This document shows, in pieces, positions 34,231 to 46,210 of a DNA stretch of 64,000 bases. Each line of letters starts with the position of its first letter. The first letter of the stretch is position 1. A program made the translations under genes and the position numbers. Source of the stretch: Adiantum capillus-veneris (lineage: Eukaryota > Streptophyta > Polypodiopsida > Polypodiales > Pteridaceae); contig CM043963.1 in assembly GCA_014529385.2 (NCBI GenBank), forward strand, positions 69,081,912-69,145,911, in the 5' to 3' direction. The notes beneath the pieces were generated by a model that worked only from the letters and a program-made list of their open reading frames with translations, did not search any database and was not told the origin of the DNA.

Positions 34231-35137
34231 AATTAATTATGCAGAATTACTCTGTTTTTTGAGCTATTTAAATAGGGGAGATTAGTAAATTGATTTCAAT
34301 TGCTATAATATATTTATCAGTGGTTAATTGGGTGCTAAGATACCCGTGATAATTAGAAAAAACTCAGATAATGAATCTAGCTAATTAATTATGCAGAATT
34401 ACTCTGTTTTTTGAGATATTTAAATAGGGGAAATTAGTAAATTGATTTCAATTGCTATAATATATTTATCAGTGGTTAATTGGGTGTTAAGGAACCCGTG
34501 ATAATTAGGAAAAGCTCAGATAATGAATCTACATAATTAATTAGGTATAATTACTCTGTTTTTTGATCAATTTAAATAGGGGAAATTAGTAAATTGATTT
34601 CAATTGCTATAATATATTTATCAGTGGTTAATTGGGTGCTAAGGAACCCGTGATAATTATGAAAAACTCAGATAATGAATCTAGCTAATTAATTATGCAG
34701 AATTACTCTATTTTTTTAGCTATTTAAATAGAGGAAATTAGTAAATTGATTTCAATTGCTATAATATATTTATCAGTGATTAATTGGGTGTTAAGGAACC
34801 CGTGATAATTAGGAAAAGCTCAGATAATGAATTTAGATAATTAATTAGGTAGAATTACTCTGTTTTCTGACCAATTTCAATAGGGGAAATTAGTAAATTG
34901 ATTTCAATCGCTATAATATATTTATCAGTGGTTAATTGGGTGCTAAGGAACTCGTGATAATTAGAAAAAGCTCAGATAATGAATCTAGATAATTAATTAG
35001 CTAGAATTACTCTGTTTTTTGAGCTATTTAAATAGGGGAAATTAGTAAATTGACTTCAATTGTTGAGATACATTTATGAGTGGTTAATTAGGTGTTAGGA
35101 AACCTGTTATAATTAGAAGAAGCTCAGAAAATTAGTT
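34231..35137 (+). repeat. Minisatellite 1 in 5' LTR: six units of about 152 bp
   Basis: The unit includes GGGGAAATTAGTAAATTGAT, GCTATAATATATTTATCAG and CAGATAATGAATCTAG. Core copies start near 34273, 34423, 34577, 34730, 34884 and 35032. Units alternate between sub-variants (GAGCTATTTAAATAG versus GACCAATTTAAATAG). Confidence 0.93.
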
Positions 35138-35935
35138 TAGCTAATTATCTTAGTGGAATTACGCTATTTTTAGGGGTAAATTAAAAAGGGAAATTAGTAA
35201 ATCATGTGCTATAATTACATGCTATTTTTTAGAGCTGTATTATAGGGTAAAGAGGCCGTGATAATTATGCCATGGTTAGAAATGTAGTATAGATATTTAT
35301 TTAAGTCAAATTATACTGTTTCTAGCTAGAAAGTAAAGGGGGAAATTAGTAAATCATGTGCTATAATTACATGCTATTTTTTAGAGCTGTATTATAGGGT
35401 AAAGAGGCCGTGATAATTATGCCAAGGTTAGAAATGTAGTATAGATATTTTTTTAAGTCAAATTATACTGTTTCTAGCTAGAAAGTAAAGGGGGAAATTA
35501 GTAAATCATGTGCTATAACTACATGCTATTTTTTAGAGCTGTATTATAGGGTCAAGAGGCCGTGATAATTATTCCAAGGTTAGAAAAGTAGTATACATAA
35601 TTATTTAAGTCAAATTATACTGTTTCTAGCTAGAAAGTAAAGGGGGAAATTAGTAAATCATGTGCTATAATTACATGCTATTTTTCAGAGCTGTATTATA
35701 GGGTCAAGAGGTCGTGATAAATATGCCAAGGTTAGAAAAGTAGTATAGATATTTATCCAAGCCAAATTATACTGTTTTCAACAAAAAAGTAAAGGGGGAA
35801 ATTAGCAAATCATGTGCTATAATTACATGCTATTTATCAGAGCTATATTATAGGGTAAAGAGGCCGTGATAATTATTTCAAGGTTAGAAAAGTAGTATCG
35901 ATATTTATCTAAGTCAAATTACACTATCTTTAGTT
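35138..35935 (+). repeat. Minisatellite 2 in 5' LTR: five units of about 153 bp
   Basis: A related but distinct unit (GGGGGAAATTAGTAAATCAT, GTGCTATAATTACATGC, AGAGGCCGTGATAATTATGC) recurs near 35188, 35338, 35491, 35643 and 35798. It shares GGGAAATTAGTAAAT with minisatellite 1, so both likely derive from one ancestral unit. Confidence 0.92.
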
Positions 35936-36496
35936 GAAAATTGAAGATGAAAATTATATAATTAAATTATAAAATAATAATATAATTACCAGAGGTCAAA
36001 AATATCCTTATCTACTTGTGGTAATTATACCATAGTTAATTAGTGAGGTTAGTAAATTATAATTAACCAAAAGTCCTATTTTTAACGAATGATTAATTAA
36101 AATAAATAGACCTCGTGGTCAAAAGTTTTTAGGAAAATTATAGTAAGTGTAAACCAATGATATCAAGTTAAGGAAATGAAATATTTAAGAGAAATTAAAT
36201 ACAATATATATTAAGCCCAAAATAAGTAAATTATTAGCTTAAAAGTTGATAGGAAAATTAGGAAAAAGATATAGAAAATTATAAGAAAGTTCGGAGAGCT
36301 TAGAAAACCCTGAGGGAAGCAGTGGAAGAAGTTATCATGCTTATATAGACAAATAAGAAATTACTAGGTCAAGAATTTATCAAATAAGACTATAAAATTA
36401 ACCTTGGATGGGTTACGGTTAAATACAAAGGTTAAGTCTAGATTTTGAACTATTTACCTAATAATTAGACGTCCTTTTTTATAAGGATAAGAAGTT

Positions 36497-36658
36497 ATGA
36501 TACCAAAAGGGACCCGAGCAAATCCTACATCTGATGATGAGGACGTAGCTCCAAAACTAACTAGAGCATCGCATGACGTCGAAGCCGGGCCTAGTAGTAG
36601 GCCTACGGAGGAGAGTCTTCAGGCACCAGCGCAACAACAGATGGCCAATCAATCCCAG
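36497..36658 (+). other. Gag-like exon inside the 5' LTR with a possible splice donor
   Basis: ATG 36497 opens MIPKGTRANPTSDDEDVAPK, continues through VEAGPSSRPTEESLQAP and ends ...MANQSQ at a strong donor-like site CAG|GTGGGT (36659). The acidic, Ser/Pro/Gln-rich composition resembles the opening of many plant chromovirus gag proteins. Seven codons past the donor the frame stops. The copy in the other LTR (44911-45072) keeps the frame and donor with two amino-acid changes. A plausible role is a first coding exon transcribed from the LTR and spliced toward the internal gag. I could not identify the acceptor with certainty; one at about 37574 (poly-T then GTAG) would lead to an early stop. Confidence 0.5.
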
Positions 36659-37774
36659 GTGGGTTTTCCATTATTCAATTAAGTCTTTAATTAGTTTAAG
36701 TTCTTTTATAAGTTAGCATTGCATACGTAAGAAGGATAAATTGGCTGAAAACGCAAGGTAACTTCCAGCGTACATTTGTTTATAATGTAGGAAAGAATTG
36801 TTTGGGTTAAAACTGGTTGAATTAGGAAAGATATGTTTGATCATCCTTAAGACAGCTTGTCTCAAGACACCTCCGACTCCTTGATATAAATTGATGATAA
36901 TGATTGGCTTTCTAGCCACGGTTAAGTCGGTTACCCCCATGAACGATGAGTTTCTACTCCGTGTCATGTCTTGATGTTTCTTCATAAGTTAGGATACCGT
37001 TTTTTTTATCCTAGGGGAGCCGCCCGGTTGTATGGGCAACTGGTTTGGTGTATGGGCACCCGGAACCTTGGGTGGGGGTTTATCCACTCCGGAATTGAAT
37101 AAGGAATGGGTGCCGTTTTTTCACCCTTAGGTGGTCTTGAGACAAGAAGAGTACTGGTCATGGTTATTATAGACAATGTTTTGATTGACAGTACCGTGTC
37201 TTAAGTTTAAAGATGTCTGTTTTCTAAAGGACTGCTTTCAATGTTGTCTTCAAGGAATTACTGTGATGAAACGTTAAAAGAAACCATTATTTTAAATGTT
37301 TATAACAATGTGATAGTAAGATAAACGAATCATGTGTGAGTGCGGGGTGGTAAGTGGGGATTGACTAAGGTTGTCAATCATGGACGGGTGGACCTGATTA
37401 GTCAGGTAACTATCCATCCCTGCGCACTAAAACGTTTAGAAAACTTCTTCACTTGGAAGAGAAGTCCACCAGCGGCTGTGCCCTCACATATGTTAGAGGG
37501 AAAAAAGCGTTGGCTAAGGAAACCATAATCTGAGTAATGAAGTTATAGGGCATAAATAAGATTTTTTTTTGTAGGTTGGTTGAATACATTGTCCCGTTTC
37601 CGCTGTGAGACAGGACTGGGTCTGCTTCTAAGGCTATAGACCCAAGCCATTGTCAATGGTAAAGGTCTATTCCTTGGATTTTTCTTGTTTAGAGACTCCG
37701 ATTTTTATCAGACCTAGAGACCTGTCAAGGATCCCATCCCGATCTTGGTATAAGCGGGTTGGGGATGTTACAAG

Positions 37775-37786
37775 TGGTATCAGAGC
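37775..37786 (+). other. Element C primer-binding site
   Basis: TGGTATCAGAGC lies two bases after the 5' LTR end, the standard initiator-Met tRNA complement. Confidence 0.93.
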
Positions 37787-38074
37787 ATGTGTTAACTAAA
37801 GTCTTGGACCTAGGGAAAAGTTTAAGGCGTTAAGTTGAAATAAGTAATCTTTGACAAATCCAATTAAAGACGTATTTAATTAAAAAGAGGGAGTGAAAGG
37901 AAAAAGAGAATTATCCCTATCCTTGCAGTAAAATTTCCATCAGGCCTACTTCAAATTCCTGGATTTCAACATTAGGTTTATGAGGGCTTGCCTATCCCGA
38001 GACTATTCAATGCGAAAAAGCATGATGAAATGGCTGGATAATAGATTTTCTACTCGTAAGATAATCCCACTAGT

Positions 38075-38712
38075 AGTCCATCTTGGGAGAAAATGGAGAA
38101 AATGAAGCAGGCAAGCAAAGAATGTTATCTCCCTCTTGCACATCATGCTATCAAAATGAACGAGTTCTTTGATCTACGCCAACTAGGACTTTCATTAGAG
38201 GAGTACTACATTAAGTTCGTGTCTTTACGACGCTATGCTCCCCAGATGACCATGGAGCAACAAATTGCCGTTTCTATCAAGGCCGCAACAAACCCCAGAG
38301 TACACGTCTCGAGGCCATGAGGCCTACATCAATACAGGATGCCCTTCTCAGGGCTAAGCCTCTTGCAGCCGAAGGAACCAACTCCATAAGGAACTATAAT
38401 GGATTTAGTAACTTTAGGGGAAGAGCCAGGGGAAGTTTCAACCAAGGATACCAACAATGTAGACTAGCTGCAGTAGTAAACCTGGAGCAGACCATCCCAA
38501 ACGTTAGGTGCTATGGATGCAATCAAATAGGGCACTATAGAAATAGTTTTCGAGAAAAACAAAACCCTCAAATTACTGCTAGAGCCATTCCTCAAAATCA
38601 AGGAGATAATCTAAGAGGAGGTAGAAATAGAGGACGAGGTAAAGTAAGAGTAAGAGGAACCAGATGTTATGCAATCATAGGAGAACCAACCCTATGGATA
38701 AAAAAAAGATAA
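38075..38712 (+). pseudogene. Element C gag remnant
   Basis: The first frame reads WEKMEKMKQASKECYLPLAH, MNEFFDLRQLGLSLEEYYIK and FVSLRRYAPQMT, a clear plant chromovirus gag core, and ends at TGA (38318). The next frame resumes with an Arg/Gly-rich region (GFSNFRGRARGSFNQGYQ), then CYGCNQIGHYRNSF, a zinc knuckle whose last Cys is Phe, then GGRNRGRGKVRVRG. A frameshift separates the halves and protease is absent after it. The knuckle defect and frameshift mean no functional gag is made from this copy. Confidence 0.85.
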
Positions 38713-39466
38713 AAGAGCCACTCGCTTGGCCATAGTTAGCAATCTTAGAGCTTTGTAAACCACTATAAATCAATAATGTAAAAACTTGAGTTACTTATAT
38801 ATTATAATGGAATACATGATTTTCTTCTCCAAGATTACTTAATGAATCTAAAGTTAAGTTGGTATTTAATCAAGAAATTAAGGGTTGATCTAACAAATGA
38901 GACCAAAGTTCTCGATAGTATGAAAAGAATTTGAATTTCGAGAATGACATAGTTATCAAGAAACCAACTCACATTCTTTGTGCACACGATAGCCTTCCTT
39001 GGAAAAATAACATAGACTTGAAAGTATTAAGGTACGAGACTAATAGGAAGTCCAAAAGAACTCTTGGTATGATACTTCTTAAAACCCTTTACATATTGTT
39101 GGTCAACCAGGTTAGAGCACAGAGGGGGTATCTCTGGTGCAATAGTACAAGCTTGTGCCGAACGCAGATTGCTCAGAATGGCAAGAACACGCCGAGCGCG
39201 TTCAGATTGGCAAAGCTGAAATACATGATACTTGTCGAACGCTGATTGCTCTGAATGGTCAGTTAGATCGAGCGCGTTCATGTTGACAAGGTGAATTTAT
39301 GGATCTTTTATGGAATTGATTTAACCTGGTTTTTGAGATGATACAAATGGTTTGTAAAGGTTTTTAAGATGGGCTCAACACTAAGAGTTTCTCGAGAAAA
39401 GTTTGGCTAGCAAGTAACTCCAACCAGAAACTGGAAAGAACTGTTAGAATAATCAAGTAACATTTG
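38713..39466 (+). other. Element C internal filler without recognised domains
   Basis: Where protease, RT, RNase H and integrase should be there is only AT-rich sequence with short frames that match none of these. A diverged direct repeat (GAACGC-GATTGCTC-GAATGG and GCGTTCA-TTG-CAA words near 39160-39290) is the only structure. Confidence 0.6.
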
Positions 39467-39514
39467 ATAAAGTGGAAAGGTTATCCCTTCAAAGATGCCG
39501 CTTGTGGAGGATGA
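39467..39514 (+). pseudogene. Element C chromodomain tail
   Basis: IKWKGYPFKDAACGG before TGA matches the core of retroelement chromodomains (LIKWKGYP-x-DATWE). It is the last remnant of pol and shows the ancestor was a chromovirus. Confidence 0.8.
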
Positions 39515-39571
39515 ATTTCTCTTCTCAAAGATTTTCCCAATTTCGGCTGAGATGAGGACATCTCAAATTCT

Positions 39572-39585
39572 TAAGTTGGGGTGAT
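39572..39585 (+). other. Element C polypurine tract
   Basis: AAGTTGGGGTGAT directly precedes the 3' LTR start TGTAAGG, in the form usual for plant Ty3/gypsy elements. Confidence 0.82.
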
Positions 39586-40077
39586 TGTAAGGTTTCCAGT
39601 TTCTGAAACCTTAAAGGTTTTATAAAGCTTAATCAAACTGATATGATTATTGAAAAAGCAATGTAGAATTGTCCGACCATGGCAAATATTGGTATTTTTG
39701 GAATCTTAAGCACAGCAAACCCCGGGCTAGAAATTTTCAGAATTAAATTCCGATAAAAACTGGCATAATTATGATCCCTGGAAGTTTACACTGTAAATTG
39801 AATAAAATAGGTAAAATTGAAGGGTTGCATTAATCATTTAAGCATAGACTTTATTAAAGGCCTCCTAGATATTTACAAGATATTTACCAATTAAGTAAAA
39901 ATAGGTCAAAATATAGCATAATTGATATTTTAAAAGCTGGCAGGTAATGGGAGGGTCATCACTGACCTGCCAGGGACTCATTTAGCAGTAGGGGTCGTTT
40001 TTTGACTTGCTGGGGGCTGCTTGAACTTCAAGCAACTGCCTTTTTCAACCGGTGAGAGCTTATGAGTGCCAGAAAAC

Positions 40078-40086
40078 TATAAATAG
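40078..40086 (+). promoter_or_regulatory. TATA box of element C 3' LTR
   Basis: TATAAATAG lies 492 bases into the LTR, as in the 5' copy. A promoter here could drive transcription into the repeat region and FCP1-like relic to the right. Confidence 0.75.
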
Positions 40087-40512
40087 GACCCCTAGCTTCA
40101 CATTTTAGACGGACTCGGAGCCTTGCTACTCTCTCTCTCATCTAGAGAGAACACTACGCAGAAATCATTAGAGTTTAATCTCTAATTGATTAATCCTAAC
40201 GGTAATTAACTTAATCCTTCTTAATTAGCAAGGTTAGATTAAGATAAATTGTTAATAAATCAAAGATTAGGCCTATGCATGCTCCTTAAACCTCTTTAAA
40301 TTAATTAATCTTTGTTGATTATTGTAATTAAGCTTAGTAATATTAAGCTACTTAATTATCCTATCATATTATGGCTGAAATTAACGAAATTAACCATGAA
40401 TTAATGATAAATATATTAATTAAGCTTAGATTAAGATGAGGTAATTATCAGAGTTGCATTAGACAGTCATTAAGCTAGGAAAATTATCCTATAATTTTCT
40501 GAGTAATTTTCC

Positions 40513-43500
40513 TAATTAATTATGCAGAATTACTCTGTTTTTTGAGCTATTTAAATAGGGGAAATTAGTAAATTGATTTCAATTGCTATAATATATTTAT
40601 CAGTGGTTAATTGGGTGCTAAGATACCCGTGATAATTAGGAAAAACTCAGATAATGAATCTACATATTAATTATGCAGAATTACTCTGTTTTTTGAGCTA
40701 TTTAAATAGGGGAAATTAGTAAATTGATTTCAATTGCTATAATATATTTATCAGTGGTTAATTGGGTGTTAAGGAACCCGTGATAATTAGGAAAAGCTCA
40801 GATAATGAATCTAGATAATTAATGAGGTAGAATTACTCTATTTTTTGATCAATTTAAATAGGGGAAATTAGTAAATTGATTTCAATTGCTATAATATATT
40901 TATCAGTGGTTAATTTGGTGCTAAGAAACCCGTGATAATTATAAAAAACTCAGATAATGAATCTAGCTAATTAATTATGCAGAATTACTCTATTTTTTGA
41001 GCTATTTAAATAGGGGAAATTAGTAAATTGATTTTAATTGCTATATTATATATTTATCAGTGATTAATTGGGTGTTAAGGAACCCGTAATAATTAGGAAA
41101 AGCTCAGATAATGAATCTAGATAATTAATTAGGTAGAATTACTCTGTTTTTTGACCAATTTAAATAGGGGAAATTAGTAAATTGATTTTAATTGCTATAA
41201 TATATTTATCAGTGGTTAATTGGGTGTTAAGGAACCCGTAATAATTAGGAAAAGCTCAGATAATGAATCTAGATAATTAATTAGGTAGAATTACTCTGTT
41301 TTTTGACCAATTTAAATAGGGGAAATTAGTAAATTGATTTTAATTGCTATAATATATTTATCAATGGTTAATTGGGTGCTAAGGAACCCGTAATAATTAG
41401 AAAAAGCTCAGATAACGAATCTTGATAATTAATTAGGTAGAATTACTCTGTTTTTTGATCAATTTAAATAGGGGAAATTAGTAAATTGATTTCAATTGCT
41501 ATAATATATTTATCAGTGGTTAATTTGGTGCTAAGAAACCCGTGATAATTATGAAAAACTCAGATAATGAATCTACCTAATTAATTTTTCAGAATTACTC
41601 TATTTTTTGATCAATTTAAATAGGGGAAATTAGTAAATTGATTTCAATTGCTATAATATATTTATCAGTGGTTAATTTGGTGCTAAGAAACCCGTGATAA
41701 TTATGAAAAACTCAGATAATGAATCTAGCTAATTAATTATGCAGAATTACTCTATTTTTTGAGCTATTTAAATAGGGGAAATTAGTAAATTGATTTTAAT
41801 TGCTATATTATATATTTATCAGTGATTAATTGGGTGTTAAGGAACCCGTAATAATTAGGAAAAGCTCAGATAATGAATCTAGATAATTAATTAGGTAGAA
41901 TTACTCTGTTTTTTGACCAATTTAAATAGGGGAAATTAGTAAATTGATTTTAATTGCTATAATATATTTATCAGTGGTTAATTGGGTGTTAAGGAACCCG
42001 TAATAATTAGGAAAAGCTCAGATAATGAATCTAGATAATTAATTAGGTAGAATTACTCTGTTTTTTGACCAATTTAAATAGGGGAAATTAGTAAATTGAT
42101 TTTAATTGCTGTAATATATTTATCAGTGGTTAATTGGGTGCTAAGGAACCCGTGATAATTAGGAAAAGCTCAGATAATGAATCTAGATAATTAATAAGGT
42201 AGAATTACTCTGTTTTTTGATCAATTTAAATAGGGGAAATTAGTAAATTGATTTCAATTGCTATAATATATTTATCAGTGGTTAATTTGGTGCTAAGAAA
42301 CCCGTGATAATTATGAAAAACTCAGATAATGAATCTAGCTAATTAATTATTCAGAATTACTCTATTTTTTGAGCTATTTACATAGGGGAAATTAGTAAAT
42401 TGATTTTAATTGCTATAATATATTTATCAGTGGTTATTTGGGTGCTAAGAAACCCGTGATAATTATGAAAAACTCAGATAATGAAACTAGCTAATTAATT
42501 ATGCAGAATTACTCTATTTTTTGAGCTATTTAAATAGTGGAAATTAGTAAATTGATTTTAATTGCTATAATATATTTATGAGTGGTTAATTGGGTGTTAA
42601 GGAACCCGTAATAATTAGGAAAAGCTCAGATAATGAATCTAGATAATTAATTAGGTGGAATTACTCTGTTTTTTGACCAATTTAAATAGGGGAAATTAGT
42701 AAATTGATTTTAATTGCTATAATATATTTATCAGTGGTTAATTGGGTGTTAAGGAACCCGTAATAATTAGGAAAAGCTCAGATAATGAATCTAGCTAATT
42801 AATTATGCAGAATTACTCTGTTTTTTGACCAATTTAAATAGGGGAAATTAGTAAATTGATTTTAATTGCTATAATATATTTATCAATGGTTAATTGGGTG
42901 CTAAGGAACCCGTAATAATTAGAAAAGGCTCAGATAACGAATCTAGATAATTAATTAGGTAGAATTACTCTGTTTTTTGATCAATTTAAATAGGGGAAAT
43001 TAGTAAATTGATTTCAATTGCTATAATATATTTATCAGTGGTTAATTTGGTGCTAAGAAACCCGTGATAATTATGAAAAACTCAGATAATGAATCTACCT
43101 AATTAAATATTCAGAATTACTCTTCTTTTTGAGCTATTTACATAGGGGAAATTAGTAAATTGATTTTAATTGCTATAATATATTTATCAGTGGTTATTTG
43201 GGTGTTAAGGAACCCGTGATAATTATGAAAAACTCAGATAATAAATATAAATAATTAATTAGGTAGAATTACTCTGTTTTTAAACCAATTTAAATAGGGG
43301 AAATTAGTAAATTGATTTCAATCGCTATAATATATTTATCAGTGGTTAATTGGGTGCTAAGGAATCCGTGATAATTAGAAAAAGCTCAGATAATGAATCT
43401 AGATAATTAATTAGGTATAATTACTCTGTTTTTTGAGCTATTTAAATAGGGGAAATTAGTAAATTGACTTCAATTGTTGAGATACATTTATCAGTGGTTA

Positions 43501-43560
43501 ATTAGGTGTTAAGGAACCTGTTATAATTAGAAGAAGCTCAAAAAATTAGTTTAGCATATT
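40513..43560 (+). repeat. Minisatellite 1 in 3' LTR: about 20 units
   Basis: Core GGGGAAATTAGTAAATTGAT copies start near 40556 and recur about every 152 bp to 43447. Sub-variants recur as multi-unit blocks; for example the order at 41600-42180 repeats the order seen at 40830-41400. Such block repeats point to unequal exchange in steps of several units. Confidence 0.93.
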
Positions 43561-44345
43561 ATCTTAGTGGAATTACGATGTTTTTAGGGGTAAATTAAAA
43601 GGGGAAATTAGTAAATCATGTGCTATAATTACATGCTATTTTTAAGAGCTGTATTATAGGGTAAAGAGGCCGTGATAATTATGCCAAGGTTAGAAATGTA
43701 GTATAGATATTTATTTAAGTCAAATTATACTGTTTCTAGCCATAAAGTAAAGGGGGAAATTAGTAAATCATGTGCTATAATTACATGCTATTTTTTAGAG
43801 CTGTATTATAGGGTCAAGAGGCTGTGATAATTATGCCAAGGTTAGAAATGTAGTATAGATATTTATTTAAGTCAAATTATACTGTTTCTAGCTAGAAAGT
43901 AAAGGGGGAAATTAGTAAATCATGTGCTATAATTACATGCTATTTTTAAGAGCTGTATTATAGGGTCAAGAGGCCATGATAATTATTCCAAGGTTAGAAA
44001 AGTAATATACATAATTATTTAAGTCAAATTATATTGTTTCTAGCTAGAAAGTAAAGGGGGAAATTAGTAAATCATGTGCTATAATTACATGCTATTTATC
44101 AGAGCTGTATTATAGGGTCAAGAGGCCGTGATAAATATGCCAAGGTTAGAAAAGTAGTATAGATATTTATCCAAGCCAAATTATATTGTTTTCAACAAAA
44201 AAGTAAAGGGGGAAATTAGCAAGTCATGTGCTATAATTACATTCTATTTATCAGAGCTATATTATAGGGTAAAGAGGCCGTGATAATTATTTCAAGGTTA
44301 GAAAAGTAGTATCGATATTTATCTAAGTCAAATTACACTATCTTT
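43561..44345 (+). repeat. Minisatellite 2 in 3' LTR: five units
   Basis: Units near 43603, 43750, 43906, 44057 and 44208 match those in the 5' LTR one for one. This array kept its copy number while its neighbour expanded or shrank. Confidence 0.92.
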
Positions 44346-44910
44346 AGTTGAAAATTGAAGATGAAAATCATATAATTAAATTAGAAAATAATAATATAAT
44401 TACCAGAGGTCAAAAATATCCTTATCTACTTGTGGTAATTATACCATAGTTAATTAGTGAGGTTAGTAAATTATAATTAACCAAAAGTCCTATTTTTAAC
44501 GAATGATTAATTAAAATAAATAGACCTCGTGGTCAAAAGTTTTTAGGAAAATTATAGTAAGTGTAAACCAATGATATCAAGTTAAGGAAATGAAATATTT
44601 AAGAGAAATTAAATACAATATATATTAAGCCCAAAATAAGTAAATTATTAGCTTAAAAGTTGATAGGAAAATTAGGAAAAAGATATAGAAAATTATAAGA
44701 AAGTTCGGAGAGCTTAGAAAACCCTGAGGGAAGCAGTGGAAGAAGTTATCATGCTTATATAGACAAATAAGAAATTACTAGGTCAAGAATTTATCAAATA
44801 AGACTATAAAATTAACCTTGGATGGGTTACGGTTAAATACAAAGGTTAAGTCTAGATTTTGAACTATTTACCTAATAATTAGACGTCCTTTTTTATAAGG
44901 ATAAGAAGTT

Positions 44911-45072
44911 ATGATACCAAAAAGGACCCGAGCAAATCCTACATCTGATGATGAGGACGTAGCTCCAAAACTAACTAGAGCATCGCATGACGTCGAAGCC
45001 GGGCCTAGTAGTAGGCCTACGGAGGAGAGTCTTCAGGCACTAGCGCAACAACAGATGGCCAATCAATCCCAG
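44911..45072 (+). other. Gag-like exon inside the 3' LTR
   Basis: It is the second copy of the exon at 36497-36658, with Gly to Arg near residue 5 and Pro to Leu near residue 44. The frame and the CAG|GTGGGT donor are kept. In the 3' LTR a transcript would read into flanking DNA, so this copy could in principle give fusion transcripts. Confidence 0.5.
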
Positions 45073-46210
45073 GTGGGTTTTCCATTATTCAATTAAGTCT
45101 TTAATTAGTTTAAGTTCTTTATAAGTTAGCATTGCATACGTAAGAAGGATAAATTGGCTGAAAACGCAAGGTAACTTCCAGCGTACATTTGTTTATAATG
45201 TAGGAAAGAATTGTTTGGGTTAAAACTGGTTGAATTAGGAAAGATATGTTTGATCATCCTTAAGACAGCTTGTCTCAAGACACCTCCAACTCCTTGATAT
45301 AAATTGATGATAATGATTGGCTTTCTAGCCACGGTTAAGTCGGTTACCCCCATGAACGATGAGTTTCTACTCCGTGTCATGTCTTGATGTTTCTTCATAA
45401 GTTAGGATACCGTTTTTTTTATCCTAGGGGAGCCGCCCGGTTGTATGGGCAACTGGTTTGGTGTATGGGCACCCGGAACCTTGGGTGGGGGTTTATCCAC
45501 TCCGGAATTGAATAAGGAATGGGTGCCGTTTTTTCACCCTTAGGTGGTCTTGAGACAAGAAGAGTGGTCTTGAGACAAGAAGAGTACTGGTCATGGTTAT
45601 TATAGACAATGTTTTGATTGACAGTACCATGTCTTAAGTTTAAAGATGTCTGTTTTCTAAAGGACTGCTTTCAATGCTGTCTTCAAGGAATTACTGTGAT
45701 GAAACGTTAAAAGAAACCATTATTTTAAATGTTTATAACGATGTGATAGTAAGATAAACGAATCATGTGTGAGTGCGGGGTGGTAAGTGGGGATTGACTA
45801 AGGTTGTCAATCATGGACGGGTGGAGCTGATTAGTCAGGTAACTATCCATCCCTGCGCACTAAAACGTTTAGAAAACTTCTTCACTTGGAAGAGAAGTCC
45901 ACCAGCGGCTGTGCCCTCACATATGTTAGAGGGAAAAAAGCGTTGGCTAAGGAAACCATAATCTGAGTAATGAAGTTATAGGGCCTAAATAAGATTTTTT
46001 TTTGTAGGTTGGTTGAATAGATTGTCCCGTTTCCGTTGTGAGACAGGACTGGGTCTGCTTCTAAGGCTATAGACCCAAGCCATTGTCAATGGTAAAGGTC
46101 TATTCCTTGGATTTTTCTTGTTTAGAGACTCCGATTTTTATCAGACCTAGAGACCTGTCAAGGATCCCATCCCGATCTTGGTATAAGCGGGTTGGGGATC
46201 TTACAGTTAG

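Larger units (their letters stand above)
33303..37772 (+). repeat. Element C 5' LTR (4470 bp)
   Basis: By the TATA box at 33795, U3 is only about 0.5 kb and R-U5 about 3.9 kb. In order the LTR holds the promoter region, a CT-rich GAGAGA hairpin-like stretch, six copies of a 152-bp minisatellite, five copies of a second 152-155-bp minisatellite, a short gag-like exon with donor, and a GC-richer tail with GTATGGGCA repeats. It ends GGGGATGTTACA. Confidence 0.95.
33303..46205 (+). mobile_element. Element C: non-autonomous giant-LTR gypsy (chromovirus) derivative
   Basis: LTRs of 4470 bp (33303-37772) and 6620 bp (39586-46205), both TGTAAGG...TTACA, flank only 1813 bp. Inside are a primer-binding site, a broken gag with CCHC-like knuckle, a chromodomain tail and a polypurine tract; protease, RT, RNase H and integrase are missing. 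Target duplication GTTAG confirms an intact insertion. The chromodomain tail shows its parent was a chromovirus. The LTRs are under 1% diverged outside the tandem arrays, so the insertion is recent; its mobilisation must have used another element's enzymes. It resembles the LARD and TR-GAG classes, but with unusually long and repeat-filled LTRs. Confidence 0.95.
39586..46205 (+). repeat. Element C 3' LTR (6620 bp)
   Basis: It is collinear with the 5' LTR but 2150 bp longer. Nearly all the extra length is minisatellite 1, here about 20 units against six. A 20-bp duplication of GTGGTCTTGAGACAAGAAGA (45543-45582) is also private to this copy. Outside the arrays about 17 substitutions are visible in roughly 2.7 kb compared. 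It ends GGGGATCTTACA and is followed by GTTAG. Confidence 0.95.

Noticed and set aside
36713-36985. 90-codon minus-strand frame in the element C LTR, also present at 45126-45398
   Set aside because: Conservation is explained by the LTR pair, and it overlaps the plausible plus-strand exon region; no motif.
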